Assembly (NCBI GenBank): GCA_965603075.1
Contig: CBFDBO010000005.1
Coordinates: 1-64,000 of the forward strand
Length of the DNA stretch: 64,000 nucleotides
Direction of reading: 5' to 3'
DNA from: JABJOR01 sp965603075
GTDB taxonomy: Bacteria; Pseudomonadota; Alphaproteobacteria; Rhodospirillales; Casp-alpha2
Part shown: piece after piece, positions 53,071-62,032 of the stretch
Layout of the letters: every line of letters begins with the position of its first letter
Numbering within the stretch: position 1 is the stretch's first letter
Notes under the pieces: model-generated
The model's input: the letters and a program-made list of their open reading frames with translations, nothing else
Told to the model about the DNA's origin: nothing
Databases searched by the model: none
Made by a program: the position numbers and the translations under genes

Positions 53071-55166
53071 CGAATTCCATTAGATTTATGCCGATAGAAG
53101 ATCTTCTGCCCATGGAAGTGGCGGAAGAACTTCGCGCGTTGGCGGAAGAAATTGCGGCCCACGATCTGGCCTATCATCAACAAGACGCGCCAACCATCAC
53201 CGACGCCGAGTATGACGCATTGCGTCAACGCAATGAGGCCCTTGAGAAATTATTTCCCGAGCTTGTAAAGGCCGACAGTCCAAGTCAAAAAGTCGGCGCG
53301 CAATTAGCCAGCGGTTTTGGAAAAATCAAACATGCCCGTCCTATGCTGTCGCTTGGTAATGCTTTCTCCGAACAAGACGTTTCGGATTTTATGGATCGCA
53401 TTCGGCGTTTTCTTGGATTGGAAAATGACGATGTCGTTGAAATTGCTGCAGAACCAAAGATCGATGGGTTATCCATATCTTTGCGATATGAAAACAGCAA
53501 ATTGATCTATGCGGCAACTCGCGGGGACGGGGCAGAAGGTGAAGACGTTACTGCCAATATTCTGACGTTCAGTGAAAAACAAATACCCAGAACATTGCCT
53601 GCTGAGGCGCCAAACATTGTTGAAGTGCGTGGTGAAGTCTTTATGGCTAAGGCCGATTTCGCCGCCCTTAATGACCGCCAACTTGAGCGCAATGCAAAGG
53701 TGTTTGCAAATCCGCGCAATGCAGCGGCGGGGAGCTTACGCCAGCTTGATACAAAAATTACAGCGGGTCGTAACTTACGCTATTTTGCTTATGCTTGGGG
53801 TGAGCTCAGCGAACCGCTTGGGGTGAAACATGCGGATGTTCTTGACCAGTTTCAGAAATGGGGGTTTGTGATCAATCCGCTGGCACGGGTATGTCAAAAC
53901 GTCAGTGATATTATGGAATTATACCACGCCATCGAATACCAACGGGCGGGGCTCGATTATGATATTGATGGCATTGTTTATAAGGTTAACCGACTTGATT
54001 GGCAGGACCGATTGGGTTTTGTGACGCGCTCCCCCCGCTGGGCCATTGCCCATAAATTTCCGGCGGAGAAAGCTCAAACTGTCATCAATGAAATCACCGT
54101 TCAGGTTGGGCGTACGGGTGCTTTGACACCTGTTGCCAATCTAGAACCCGTCCCCGTTGGGGGCGTGGTGGTGGCCCGGGCGACGTTGCACAACGAAGAC
54201 GAAATTATGCGTCTTGGTGCGCGTGTGGGTGATACGGTCGTGATTGAACGCTCTGGTGATGTAATTCCAAAAATACGCGAAGTCATTTTGGATAAACGTC
54301 CGGATGACACCGTCCCCTATGTATTTCCAAAAATTTGTGAATGTGGAGCCACGGTTGTACGTGATGAAGGCGAAGTTGCTTGGCGTTGCAGCGGTGGGCT
54401 AAGCTGTCCGGCGCAAGTGCTGGAACGTTTAAAGCACTTTGTCTCGCGCGATGCTTTTGATATTGAAGGGCTGGGCGGCAAACAAATCGAACGTTTTCTG
54501 GAACGAGAATTGATCAAGACCCCCGCCGATATTTTCCGATTAAAGGATCACCGTAATCTGATCTCTGGGTGGGAAGGCTTCGGGGATAAATCGGCTGATA
54601 ATTTGATCGCGGCGATTGAGACACGCAAAACAATTGGTTTTGATCGGTTCCTTTACGGACTGGGCATTCGCCATGTGGGACAAACCACCGCCAAGCTGAT
54701 TGCTCGTCATTTTGAAACTTACGAGAACTGGTTTGCAGCGATTTCCATCATTGCAAAAACAACAAAAAATATGGGGACCCAAGAACGACAAGACCTGATT
54801 GAACTTGATTCAATCGGCGATGCGGTCGCCGACGCATTAGCAGAATTCTTCAACGAAGATCATAACCTTGCCGTGCTCGCGGATTTAAATTCCGAACTCA
54901 GTATATTGGCCGTCGAGCCACTCGACACCTCATCATCGCCTGTGGCGGGGAAAACGGTGGTGTTTACCGGATCGCTTGAAACCATGACCCGTAGCGAGGC
55001 TAAAGCCCGCGCGGAAAGTCTAGGAGCCAAAGTTGCGGGGTCGGTATCAGCAAAAACCGATTTTGTCATTGCCGGACCGGGGGCGGGATCAAAAGGCAAA
55101 AAAGCTGTTGAGTTAGGGCTTGAAATTTTGAGTGAAGATGATTGGATAGCCCTTATATCGAATTGA
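53067..55166 (+). CDS. ligA: NAD-dependent DNA ligase LigA
   Basis: A 699-residue replicative ligase. Domain order: Ia NAD-binding helices (YHQQDAPTITDAEYDALR), adenylation domain with active Lys131 in EPKIDGLS, OB fold, a four-cysteine zinc site (CECGATVVRDEG...CSGGLSCPAQ), helix-hairpin-helix repeats (LYGLGIRHVGQTTAKLIA) and a C-terminal BRCT domain (VAGKTVVFTGSLETMTRSEAK...). Start is GTG in the recN stop (GTGA). Normal length. Confidence 0.95.
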   Translation: MTNSIRFMPIEDLLPMEVAEELRALAEEIAAHDLAYHQQDAPTITDAEYDALRQRNEALEKLFPELVKADSPSQKVGAQLASGFGKIKHARPMLSLGNAFSEQDVSDFMDRIRRFLGLENDDVVEIAAEPKIDGLSISLRYENSKLIYAATRGDGAEGEDVTANILTFSEKQIPRTLPAEAPNIVEVRGEVFMAKADFAALNDRQLERNAKVFANPRNAAAGSLRQLDTKITAGRNLRYFAYAWGELSEPLGVKHADVLDQFQKWGFVINPLARVCQNVSDIMELYHAIEYQRAGLDYDIDGIVYKVNRLDWQDRLGFVTRSPRWAIAHKFPAEKAQTVINEITVQVGRTGALTPVANLEPVPVGGVVVARATLHNEDEIMRLGARVGDTVVIERSGDVIPKIREVILDKRPDDTVPYVFPKICECGATVVRDEGEVAWRCSGGLSCPAQVLERLKHFVSRDAFDIEGLGGKQIERFLERELIKTPADIFRLKDHRNLISGWEGFGDKSADNLIAAIETRKTIGFDRFLYGLGIRHVGQTTAKLIARHFETYENWFAAISIIAKTTKNMGTQERQDLIELDSIGDAVADALAEFFNEDHNLAVLADLNSELSILAVEPLDTSSSPVAGKTVVFTGSLETMTRSEAKARAESLGAKVAGSVSAKTDFVIAGPGAGSKGKKAVELGLEILSEDDWIALISN

Positions 55167-55187
55167 GAATGGTTACAGGAGAATTGA

Positions 55188-55808
55188 ATGCGACCTTTAA
55201 TAGACACCCTGCATGGGATTTTAACCGCCGCTTCCATCGATGGAGGGGAATCTGTCGAAGATGTTAATATGGCCTTAGAAAAGGTCAACTGGTCGGCTGA
55301 TTTAAAAAAGGTCAAACCCCATAGTTTACCCGTTGTCGATGCCCAGCTTGATATGGCATGTGACGCGTCCATGCACGAATATGGATCGAATGCCCATATG
55401 GTATGCGAGGCCTTATTAAATGCCCGCGACCAAATCAAATGGAATACTCACTTTGAAGAAAATGATGAACCCGACATCGTGGCTTTCAGTAGAAATTTTG
55501 CGTATTGTACTCTGGTTGGTAAAGGGGCGCCATTGCCAAGCAATGATATTTATATGGGAATTTCATTGCAAGGCCGGGACACTTATTATCCCCCCCATGT
55601 GCATCAAGCAATCGAGCGCTATTGGGTGGTCGGCGGTTCCGGGGATTGGAAAATCGGCCAAGAACCTTGGTACGGTGTAGAACCGGGCAAAATGATATTT
55701 CACGAAACCGGGGTGCGTCATGCCATGCAAACAAATGCGGTCCCCATGTTATGTGTCTGGCTTTGGGCTGATCATTTGGATTCAGACGTCGTTATTGTTC
55801 GGGGGTAG
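55188..55808 (+). CDS. Cupin protein of the DMSP-lyase (cupin-DLL) type
   Basis: A 206-residue cupin. The metal motif H137-x-H139-xxx-E143-x-Y145 (in YYPPHVHQAIERY) and distal H178 (GVRHAM) match the pattern described for cupin DMSP lyases (DddQ/DddL/DddW/DddK/DddY), and length is right for DddQ. These enzymes split dimethylsulfoniopropionate into DMS and acrylate. AGGAG precedes the ATG, 21 bp after ligA, so read-through is possible. It is 2.7 kb from dmdA and shares the motif spacing with the cupin at 61326. A related non-lyase cupin cannot be excluded. Overlaps the convergent LysR gene by 17 bp. Confidence 0.65.
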   Translation: MRPLIDTLHGILTAASIDGGESVEDVNMALEKVNWSADLKKVKPHSLPVVDAQLDMACDASMHEYGSNAHMVCEALLNARDQIKWNTHFEENDEPDIVAFSRNFAYCTLVGKGAPLPSNDIYMGISLQGRDTYYPPHVHQAIERYWVVGGSGDWKIGQEPWYGVEPGKMIFHETGVRHAMQTNAVPMLCVWLWADHLDSDVVIVRG

Positions 55809-56700
55809 AAATTCTATCAAGGACGGCTTGTTCTCGTATCCAGCTTCTAAAGGTTTCCACGGCCTTGCTGGATGGTGTCTTCGATGGGGTGACCAGATAA
55901 AATGATTCACGGGCGGTGATGCTTGTTTCAAACGGTTTAACCAGACGCCCACTATCAAGAAAATTTTTGCTAATGGAAGAACGCGCCAGCGCCACGCCCG
56001 AACCGTTTATCGCCGTTTGAAAAGCCATTATAGAGTTGTCACATTGCAACCCTTTGCGGGTATCAATATTTTTCATGTTTGCCGCCTTACACCATTCTAA
56101 CCATCCATCGCGGTAGCCAATGACGTGGATCAGCATGGCTTTATCCAAAGCGGCTGTAACGGTCTTTTGCATGGCCGGGGCGCATACTGGAAAAATCTGA
56201 TCTTCGGTTAACTGATCAACGCGTAAATCAGGCCAATCCCCCTTGCCATATCTGATTTCCACATCTGCGCCTTCTTCCATCTCATTTAAGGACCAGATCG
56301 GGTTTATGATGCGCAGGGATATTTTGGGATGCTTTTTGAAGAAATCATCCAAACGAACAGCCAGCCAATATACCGAGAAGGTAACATTTGCCCGAACCGT
56401 AACTTGGTTGGGTGTTTGGGAACCAAAAATTTCTTCGGTGTCATGATAGACTTGATCAAGGATAACCTCGATCCGACTTTGATATTCCCGTCCCGCATCG
56501 GTCAGTCGTAAGCTTCGTGGCATCCGAACAAATAGCGGGTTATTCAGGAATTGTTCCAGCGCCTTCACATGCTGGCTGATGGCTGCTTGTGTCAGGGCCA
56601 GGTCTTCTCCGGCGGCGGTGAAACTCAAATGCCGGGCGGCACATTCAAACGAACGAAGCCAGTTCAGCGGTGGTAATCGACGTGCCATGGATTTTTTCAA
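55792..56700 (-). CDS. LysR-family transcriptional regulator (GcvA-like)
   Basis: A 302-residue LysR regulator. The N-terminal helix-turn-helix reads LNWLRSFECAARHLSFTAAGEDLALTQAAISQHVKALEQFLNNPLF and resembles GcvA-type regulators; the rest is the substrate-binding domain (about 95-295). It is divergent from the DUF2182 gene and lies between the first cupin and dmdA, so it is the likely regulator of the DMSP genes; the inducer might be DMSP, acrylate or methylmercaptopropionate (inference). Its 3' end overlaps the cupin gene. Confidence 0.9.
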   Translation of the reverse strand: MKKSMARRLPPLNWLRSFECAARHLSFTAAGEDLALTQAAISQHVKALEQFLNNPLFVRMPRSLRLTDAGREYQSRIEVILDQVYHDTEEIFGSQTPNQVTVRANVTFSVYWLAVRLDDFFKKHPKISLRIINPIWSLNEMEEGADVEIRYGKGDWPDLRVDQLTEDQIFPVCAPAMQKTVTAALDKAMLIHVIGYRDGWLEWCKAANMKNIDTRKGLQCDNSIMAFQTAINGSGVALARSSISKNFLDSGRLVKPFETSITARESFYLVTPSKTPSSKAVETFRSWIREQAVLDRISTPEQ

Positions 56701-56762
56701 TTTGTTAAAGTAACTGAGACCAATTAAGCTATAAATTATATAGGGTCTAATGTCTAATATTC

Positions 56763-56793
56763 ATTGCTTGTGATATGCTGATAAATGAGCAAT
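56763..56793. promoter_or_regulatory. Possible LysR binding site
   Basis: ATTGCT (56763-56768) and AGCAAT (56788-56793) form a 6-bp inverted repeat with 19 bp between, within the 125-bp divergent gap. A direct TCTAAT pair lies just to the left. Short, so only a candidate operator. Confidence 0.3.
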
Positions 56794-56825
56794 TTGTCAT
56801 TTAGAATATAGAAAGCACGAATTTC

Positions 56826-57779
56826 ATGAATGAGACCGTTTCAACACAATTAGGACAGAACACTCAAGCCGACCAGAGCACACAGGCCCCGCCATCAATG
56901 GGTGCGAGGATTTCTGTTGAGCGTTGGATGGTGATTATTGGTATTGTGGTTTGTGCCGTGCTCGGATGGACTGTCTTGGTGTTTATGGCGCGCGGGCATG
57001 CGATCTCGGTTGAGGGGTATGCCGGGTTGGGACCCGGTATGGAAATGCTGGGTTGGATACTTAAGTTGGCGGGCCTTGATCAGTTACCTACGGGGGTGTG
57101 GGGTGATATTTGCCGGGCTTTTGTCATTAGCAGTGAACCACAATCAGCGGCGTGGCTTTGGCAAGAAGCAGTACTGGCCTTCATGATGTGGATGGTGATG
57201 TCTTTTGCGATGATGCTGCCCACCGCCGCACCCTTTATATCTACGTACGGGGATATCGCCTTTGCGGCGCGTCAAAAAGATATCAAACAACCCGGTGCAA
57301 TTGTCTTTGTCGCTGGCTATTTAATGGTTTGGGGGGCCGCTGCCATTGTGGCGACAGGGGTTCAATGGAGTCTCGGGGGCATCGCCAATGCGGGTAATGA
57401 TATCCCTGTATTAATAAATTCTGCGCCTATTGTGGGTGGCATTCTATTGATTTCTGCGGGTGCCTATCAATGGAGCCCGATCAAAGAAGCTTGTTTAAGC
57501 CAATGTCGATCCCCCATGCGATTTTTCATGACCTATTGGCGCGAAGGCACCCTTGGTGCCACCGTGATGGGGATCCGTCATGGTTTATACTGTGTTGGGT
57601 GTTGCTGGGCGATCATGGCACTGATGTTTGTTGGTGGCAGCATGAATTTAATCTGGATGGCTGTGTTGACGGTTGTTATGTTATTAGAAAGAATTTTACC
57701 GCAAGGTAAGCGCTTCGGACAGTTTACGGGGGTTATCTTTGTGCTCTGGGGTTTACTGTTATTAAGTTTTGGAATTTAA
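56826..57779 (+). CDS. DUF2182 integral membrane protein
   Basis: A 317-residue polytopic membrane protein of the DUF2182 family (once described as a predicted metal-binding membrane protein). About seven helices; the block WMVMSFAMMLPTAAPFI (about 119-135) and GIRHGLYCVGCCWAIMALMFVGGSMNLIWM (about 245-274) are typical. Conserved cysteines in CLSQC and YCVGCC suggest metal or redox chemistry. The function is unknown. It is followed 44 bp later by a DUF1326 gene; the two families often occur side by side. Position inside the DMSP region is notable, but a role in DMSP metabolism is unproven. Confidence 0.85.
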   Translation: MNETVSTQLGQNTQADQSTQAPPSMGARISVERWMVIIGIVVCAVLGWTVLVFMARGHAISVEGYAGLGPGMEMLGWILKLAGLDQLPTGVWGDICRAFVISSEPQSAAWLWQEAVLAFMMWMVMSFAMMLPTAAPFISTYGDIAFAARQKDIKQPGAIVFVAGYLMVWGAAAIVATGVQWSLGGIANAGNDIPVLINSAPIVGGILLISAGAYQWSPIKEACLSQCRSPMRFFMTYWREGTLGATVMGIRHGLYCVGCCWAIMALMFVGGSMNLIWMAVLTVVMLLERILPQGKRFGQFTGVIFVLWGLLLLSFGI

Positions 57780-57823
57780 ATTATCAAGTTTGAACGTATT
57801 TTTTAGGATTGGATATCTAAACG

Positions 57824-58435
57824 ATGAAACAAAAATGGAATATTAAGGGTGAATTGATCCTGAATTGTTCGTGCACCGTATTTTGCCCTTGCGTGGTCTC
57901 GTTGGGGGAGCACCCGCCAACAGAAGGCTACTGCCAAGGTTGGGCGGGTATCCATATTGATGAAGGCCTCTATGGTAACTCCAAACTCGATGGATTAAAC
58001 ATCGGTTTGATGCTGGATATTCCCGGTAACATGGGCCGCGGTAATTGGACAGCGGCACTGTATATAGACGAACGCGCCGATGGTGCAGCATCATCGGGGT
58101 TGGAAAAAATCTTCACGGGGCAAGCCGGGGGCAGCACGGGCTTATTAAATGTATTGGTTGGTGAATTCCTCGGCACCCAACTTCTGCCGATTTCATATGC
58201 TAAAAATGGTGATGCCCGTATTTTTAATATTCCAAAGAAAATTGAAGGCACCATCGTACCCATTATGGGGGGCAACCGCAAAGACCCCGTGGTCATCAAG
58301 AACAGTGGGTATTGGATTTCTCATGATGTGATTGTCGGTAAAGCCGAAGTCAGCAAATTGCGTGATTTTGGCCGGGTTTGGAACTTTGATGGACGCAGCG
58401 CTGAAATCTGCGCCATCGATTGGTCCGGACCATAA
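57824..58435 (+). CDS. DUF1326 protein
   Basis: A 203-residue protein of the DUF1326 family. The N terminus has a cysteine cluster, C15-S-C17-T-V-F-C21-P-C23 plus a later Cys (GYCQGW), and the family blocks LDIPGNMGRGNWTAALYIDERA and GQAGG. No signal peptide or membrane segment, so cytoplasmic or peripheral. The cysteines may bind a metal, perhaps with the DUF2182 partner directly upstream. Function is not known. It lies 32 bp before dmdA on the same strand. Confidence 0.82.
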   Translation: MKQKWNIKGELILNCSCTVFCPCVVSLGEHPPTEGYCQGWAGIHIDEGLYGNSKLDGLNIGLMLDIPGNMGRGNWTAALYIDERADGAASSGLEKIFTGQAGGSTGLLNVLVGEFLGTQLLPISYAKNGDARIFNIPKKIEGTIVPIMGGNRKDPVVIKNSGYWISHDVIVGKAEVSKLRDFGRVWNFDGRSAEICAIDWSGP

Positions 58436-58467
58436 CCCGGGTTTAATTGAGTATTGGAAACCCAAAA

Positions 58468-59595
58468 ATGAACACTCCTATACTTGCCGTTTCAGCCCGA
58501 ACACGTCGAACACCTCTATCGTCACGCATCGAAGCATTGGGGGTGGCGGGCTATACGGTCTATAATCATATGCTGCTCGCAACGTCTTTTGGTTCACTTA
58601 CCGACGAGTATTATCATTTAAAAAATCATGTGCAGCTCTGGGATGTGGGTTGTGAGCGACAGGTTCAAATCAAGGGGGCAGATGCCGCACGGTTGATTCA
58701 ATTGATGACCGTTCGCGATTTGGGTAAAGCGGTCGTGGGGCAATGTCTTTACGCACCACTGGTCGATCAAGATGGTGGTCTGATCAATGATCCCGTGATC
58801 TTGAAACTGACAGAAGATCATTTTTGGCTTTCCATATCGGATTCCGATGTCTTTTTATGGGCGCGGGGGTTGGCCCATGGCCTTGGTCTAAACGTTGAAA
58901 TTACGGAACCAAATATATGGCCCTTGGCGGTACAAGGCCCAAAAGCCGATCATCTGATGGCAGATATATTTGGTGATGTGACCCGCACCATTAAATTCTT
59001 CCGCTTTGAGAAACTGTCCTTTCAGGGGCACCCACTCATCGTTGCTCGCTCTGGATGGAGCAAACAAGGCGGGTTTGAAATCTACGTTGATGACCCTGTT
59101 GTTGCGGGCACCCTATGGGACGCATTATGGAGCGCGGGGCAAACTTATAATGTGGCGCCGGGTTGCCCTAATTTGATCGAACGGATCGAGGGTGGTTTGA
59201 TGTCTTATGGCAATGACATCACCCGCGAGAATAACCCGCTGGAATGTGGGTTGGAGCGCTATTGCCATTTAGATAGAGAATTTGACTCCATTGGAAAATC
59301 GGCGCTGCAACTTATTCAGGATCAGGGCGTTAAACGTGTTTTACGCGGGTTGCAGATCAGCGGCGATCCGGTTCCAGATTGTAATGAAACATGGCCTGTA
59401 CAGATGGCAAATCAGGTGATCGGCAAAGTTACCTCCGCGGCCTATTCGCCCCATTTCGGCATGAGCTTAGCCTTTGCTATGATGGAGCGTGAAGCATGGG
59501 ATATTGGCAATACAGTGCAGGTTCTGACACCCGATGGTCAAACCCGTGATGCCCGCGTTTGCGCGATACCATTTGTTCAGGATAATGCATCATAA
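58468..59595 (+). CDS. dmdA: DMSP demethylase DmdA
   Basis: A 375-residue GcvT-fold enzyme that moves one methyl group of dimethylsulfoniopropionate to tetrahydrofolate, giving methylmercaptopropionate. DmdA-like blocks are AYTVYNHMLL-type (GYTVYNHMLLATSF), HLKNHVQLWDVGCERQVQIKG, PLAVQGPKADHLMADIFG, ARSGWSKQGGFEIYV and NLIERIEGGLMSYGNDIT (to residue 252), which differ from ordinary GcvT. Length is close to known DmdA. ATG at 58468 is chosen over the TTG at 58447; GGAAAC lies upstream. An acyl-CoA ligase gene follows, the expected next step. Confidence 0.88.
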   Translation: MNTPILAVSARTRRTPLSSRIEALGVAGYTVYNHMLLATSFGSLTDEYYHLKNHVQLWDVGCERQVQIKGADAARLIQLMTVRDLGKAVVGQCLYAPLVDQDGGLINDPVILKLTEDHFWLSISDSDVFLWARGLAHGLGLNVEITEPNIWPLAVQGPKADHLMADIFGDVTRTIKFFRFEKLSFQGHPLIVARSGWSKQGGFEIYVDDPVVAGTLWDALWSAGQTYNVAPGCPNLIERIEGGLMSYGNDITRENNPLECGLERYCHLDREFDSIGKSALQLIQDQGVKRVLRGLQISGDPVPDCNETWPVQMANQVIGKVTSAAYSPHFGMSLAFAMMEREAWDIGNTVQVLTPDGQTRDARVCAIPFVQDNAS

Positions 59596-59635
59596 TTATA
59601 GTAAATTATAAATTTAAACAGGGAAGGTTGCGAGA

Positions 59636-61276
59636 ATGTCGAGACAGGCTTATGAAACCGATTTGGTGAAGACCCCGGCGAACTATACGTCTCTGTCACC
59701 CCTTTCATTCATCCGTCGCACCCGTGACGTCTATCCAGAGCGCCCCGCTGTCATCTATGGCACGCGTCAGTATAACTGGCGTGAGACCTATGAGCGTTGC
59801 GTCTGTCTTGCCAGTGCATTGACGCAACAGGGCATTAAGCTCGGTGATACGGTGACGGTTATGGCGGCCAACACACCTGAATTATTTGAAGCACATTTTG
59901 GTGTTCCCATGTGTGGTGCGGTTCTCAGCGCCCTGAACATCCGGCTCGATGCGACGACAATCGCCTATATTCTCGACCACAGTGACTCGCGCCTTCTGAT
60001 CACCGATACACAGTTTTCTCCGGTCATGAAAAAAGCATTAGCGATGCTGAAACGCGACGACCTGATCATCATTGATATCGTGGATGATCAAGCTATTCTA
60101 GGGGAGGGAGAAGGCGAACGACTGGGCAAAACTGATTATGAAACGTTCCTCAAAAAGGGGGACCCGACTTACCCATGGAGCTTGCCAGAGGACGAATGGC
60201 AGGCCCTGACGCTGAATTATACATCCGGCACAAGTGGACAGCCTAAGGGCGTGGTTTACCATCATAGAGGCTCGTATTTGATGACCATGGGTACGGTGAT
60301 CGCATGGGGGCTACAGAACCATCCTAAGTATCTCTATACCGTTCCGATGTTCCATTGTAATGGTTGGGGGCATGCGTGGACCATGACGGTACTGGCTGGC
60401 ACCATTGTGTGCTGTCGTTATATTACCGCCAAGGCTATTTTTGATACAATCGACGAACATGATATCACCCATTTTGGCGGCGCACCCATTGTTTTGGGTA
60501 TGTTGGTCAATGCGGATGAGGCTGATCGTAAACCCCTTAAACGCACGGTACAGGCCATGACCGCCGGCGCGCCACCCCCGGCGGCGGTGCTGGAAAAGGT
60601 CGAAGCGTTGGGCTTTGAAGTTACACAAGTTTATGGCCTGACCGAAACCTTTGGTCATATCACCCATTGCGCGTGGAAGTCCCCGTGGGATGATCTGCCC
60701 CGTGATGAGCAAGCTATCATAAAAGCGAGACAAGGGGTTCGTTTTCCCATGACAGAAGACGTCTTGGTGGCGGAGGTTGGCTCCACCAAGCCGGTTCCCG
60801 CCGATGGTCAGTCCATGGGGGAAATCCTAATCCGGGGCAATACGGTGATGAAGGGGTACTATAAAAACCTTGAAGCCACCGAGGCGGCCTTTGCCGAAGG
60901 ATGGTTCCATTCAGCGGATTTGGCGGTGGTACACCCCGATGGGTACATTGAAATTCGTGATCGGTTGAAAGATGTGATTATCTCTGGCGGGGAGAATATT
61001 TCCTCCGTCGAGGTTGAAGGGGCTCTCTATAAACATCCCTCCGTTGCTTTCGCCGCCGTGGTTGCCCAACCCGACGAAAAATGGGGCGAGACTCCGTGCG
61101 CCTTTGTTGAACTAAAACCCGGCGAAAGCGCAACGGAAGATGAAATCATTGCGTTTTGCCGTGACCATATGGCGGGTTTCAAGCGACCAAAGTCGGTGAT
61201 ATTCGGTGAAATACCAAAAACCTCGACAGGCAAAATTCAGAAGTACATACTGCGTGAACAAGCACGGGATATGTAA
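59636..61276 (+). CDS. dmdB: Acyl-CoA ligase, likely methylmercaptopropionyl-CoA ligase DmdB
   Basis: A 546-residue adenylate-forming ligase. P-loop YTSGTSGQPKGVVYHHRG (about 197-214), ERLKDVIISGGENIS-type hinge (DRLKDVIISGGENISSVEVEG) and catalytic lysine in STGKIQKY. The family joins carboxylates to CoA with ATP. Immediately after dmdA (41 bp) it most likely acts on 3-methylmercaptopropionate, the demethylation product. Medium-chain or acrylate-type ligase is the alternative. No dmdC or dmdD gene follows in the window. Confidence 0.8.
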   Translation: MSRQAYETDLVKTPANYTSLSPLSFIRRTRDVYPERPAVIYGTRQYNWRETYERCVCLASALTQQGIKLGDTVTVMAANTPELFEAHFGVPMCGAVLSALNIRLDATTIAYILDHSDSRLLITDTQFSPVMKKALAMLKRDDLIIIDIVDDQAILGEGEGERLGKTDYETFLKKGDPTYPWSLPEDEWQALTLNYTSGTSGQPKGVVYHHRGSYLMTMGTVIAWGLQNHPKYLYTVPMFHCNGWGHAWTMTVLAGTIVCCRYITAKAIFDTIDEHDITHFGGAPIVLGMLVNADEADRKPLKRTVQAMTAGAPPPAAVLEKVEALGFEVTQVYGLTETFGHITHCAWKSPWDDLPRDEQAIIKARQGVRFPMTEDVLVAEVGSTKPVPADGQSMGEILIRGNTVMKGYYKNLEATEAAFAEGWFHSADLAVVHPDGYIEIRDRLKDVIISGGENISSVEVEGALYKHPSVAFAAVVAQPDEKWGETPCAFVELKPGESATEDEIIAFCRDHMAGFKRPKSVIFGEIPKTSTGKIQKYILREQARDM

Positions 61277-61325
61277 CCTAGCTAGACAACCAATTGAAGT
61301 AACTTATTTAAGAAGTGGGCAGGAC

Positions 61326-61943
61326 ATGAAACATACAATCAACGCATTAAAACGTTTGTGTGAATGGGGTGCGGAAAGTGATACGGACTGCGCGCAAGGG
61401 TTTGCCACCATCCTGGATCGTGTAGACTGGAATAGTGGGCCTCTGTTCAAACCAAAACCCAAGACCTTTCCTGTGGTTAAGAAATACTTCAAACAATGTG
61501 TTGAGCTGGCCGGGGATAACCCGCTGGGTGATCTGGGGCGGGCGGCATTGCGTGATGGTGATATGCTCGATTGGTTCACCATGTACCATTCCTATAAAGA
61601 CGATGATCGCTTAGCAGGGCTGCATAAAAACTATGCGGTCTTGCGACTGGCGGGACCCAAGGGGGCATGGTTTGCCGATGATGTTACCACCGCCCTCTCC
61701 CTTCAGGGACCCAATACATGGTATCCGCCCCACGTCCATCGCCAAAAAGAAATCTATGGTATCATCGGTGGCAAGGCGGACTGGCAACGGGGCGCCGAAC
61801 CCATCGTCAGCCGTGATACCGGCGAAGTCATCTACCATTCATCCGGCATGCGCCACGCCACATGGACCAATGATCAACCCCTGTTATGTTTTGCAAGCTG
61901 GATTGATAACACCCACCTGCCATCGGTATTTGCTTGGGAATAG
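61326..61943 (+). CDS. Second cupin protein of the DMSP-lyase type
   Basis: A 205-residue cupin with the same metal pattern as the first one: H136-x-H138-xxx-E142-x-Y144 (WYPPHVHRQKEIY) and distal H177 (GMRHAT), at identical spacing. The N-terminal 100 residues differ much, so it is an old paralogue. The ATG at 61326 is chosen because AGGAC precedes it and the upstream open frame (from 61206) runs inside the ligase gene. Probably a second DMSP or related sulfonium lyase; not certain. Last gene before the terminator at 61977. Confidence 0.6.
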   Translation: MKHTINALKRLCEWGAESDTDCAQGFATILDRVDWNSGPLFKPKPKTFPVVKKYFKQCVELAGDNPLGDLGRAALRDGDMLDWFTMYHSYKDDDRLAGLHKNYAVLRLAGPKGAWFADDVTTALSLQGPNTWYPPHVHRQKEIYGIIGGKADWQRGAEPIVSRDTGEVIYHSSGMRHATWTNDQPLLCFASWIDNTHLPSVFAWE

Positions 61944-61976
61944 AGAACGGTGTCGGTTTATGGCATTTAGAATAAA

Positions 61977-62008
61977 AAAACCGGGAACGTTAAATCGTTC
62001 CCGGTTTT
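61977..62008. terminator. Bidirectional terminator
   Basis: AAAACCGGGAACG (61977-61989) pairs perfectly with CGTTCCCGGTTTT (61996-62008) around a 6-base loop. A and T runs flank both sides, so it can stop both the DMSP operon and the opposing ATP synthase operon. Confidence 0.93.
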
Positions 62009-62032
62009 AATTTTTTAAGCGGCCTGAAAAAC

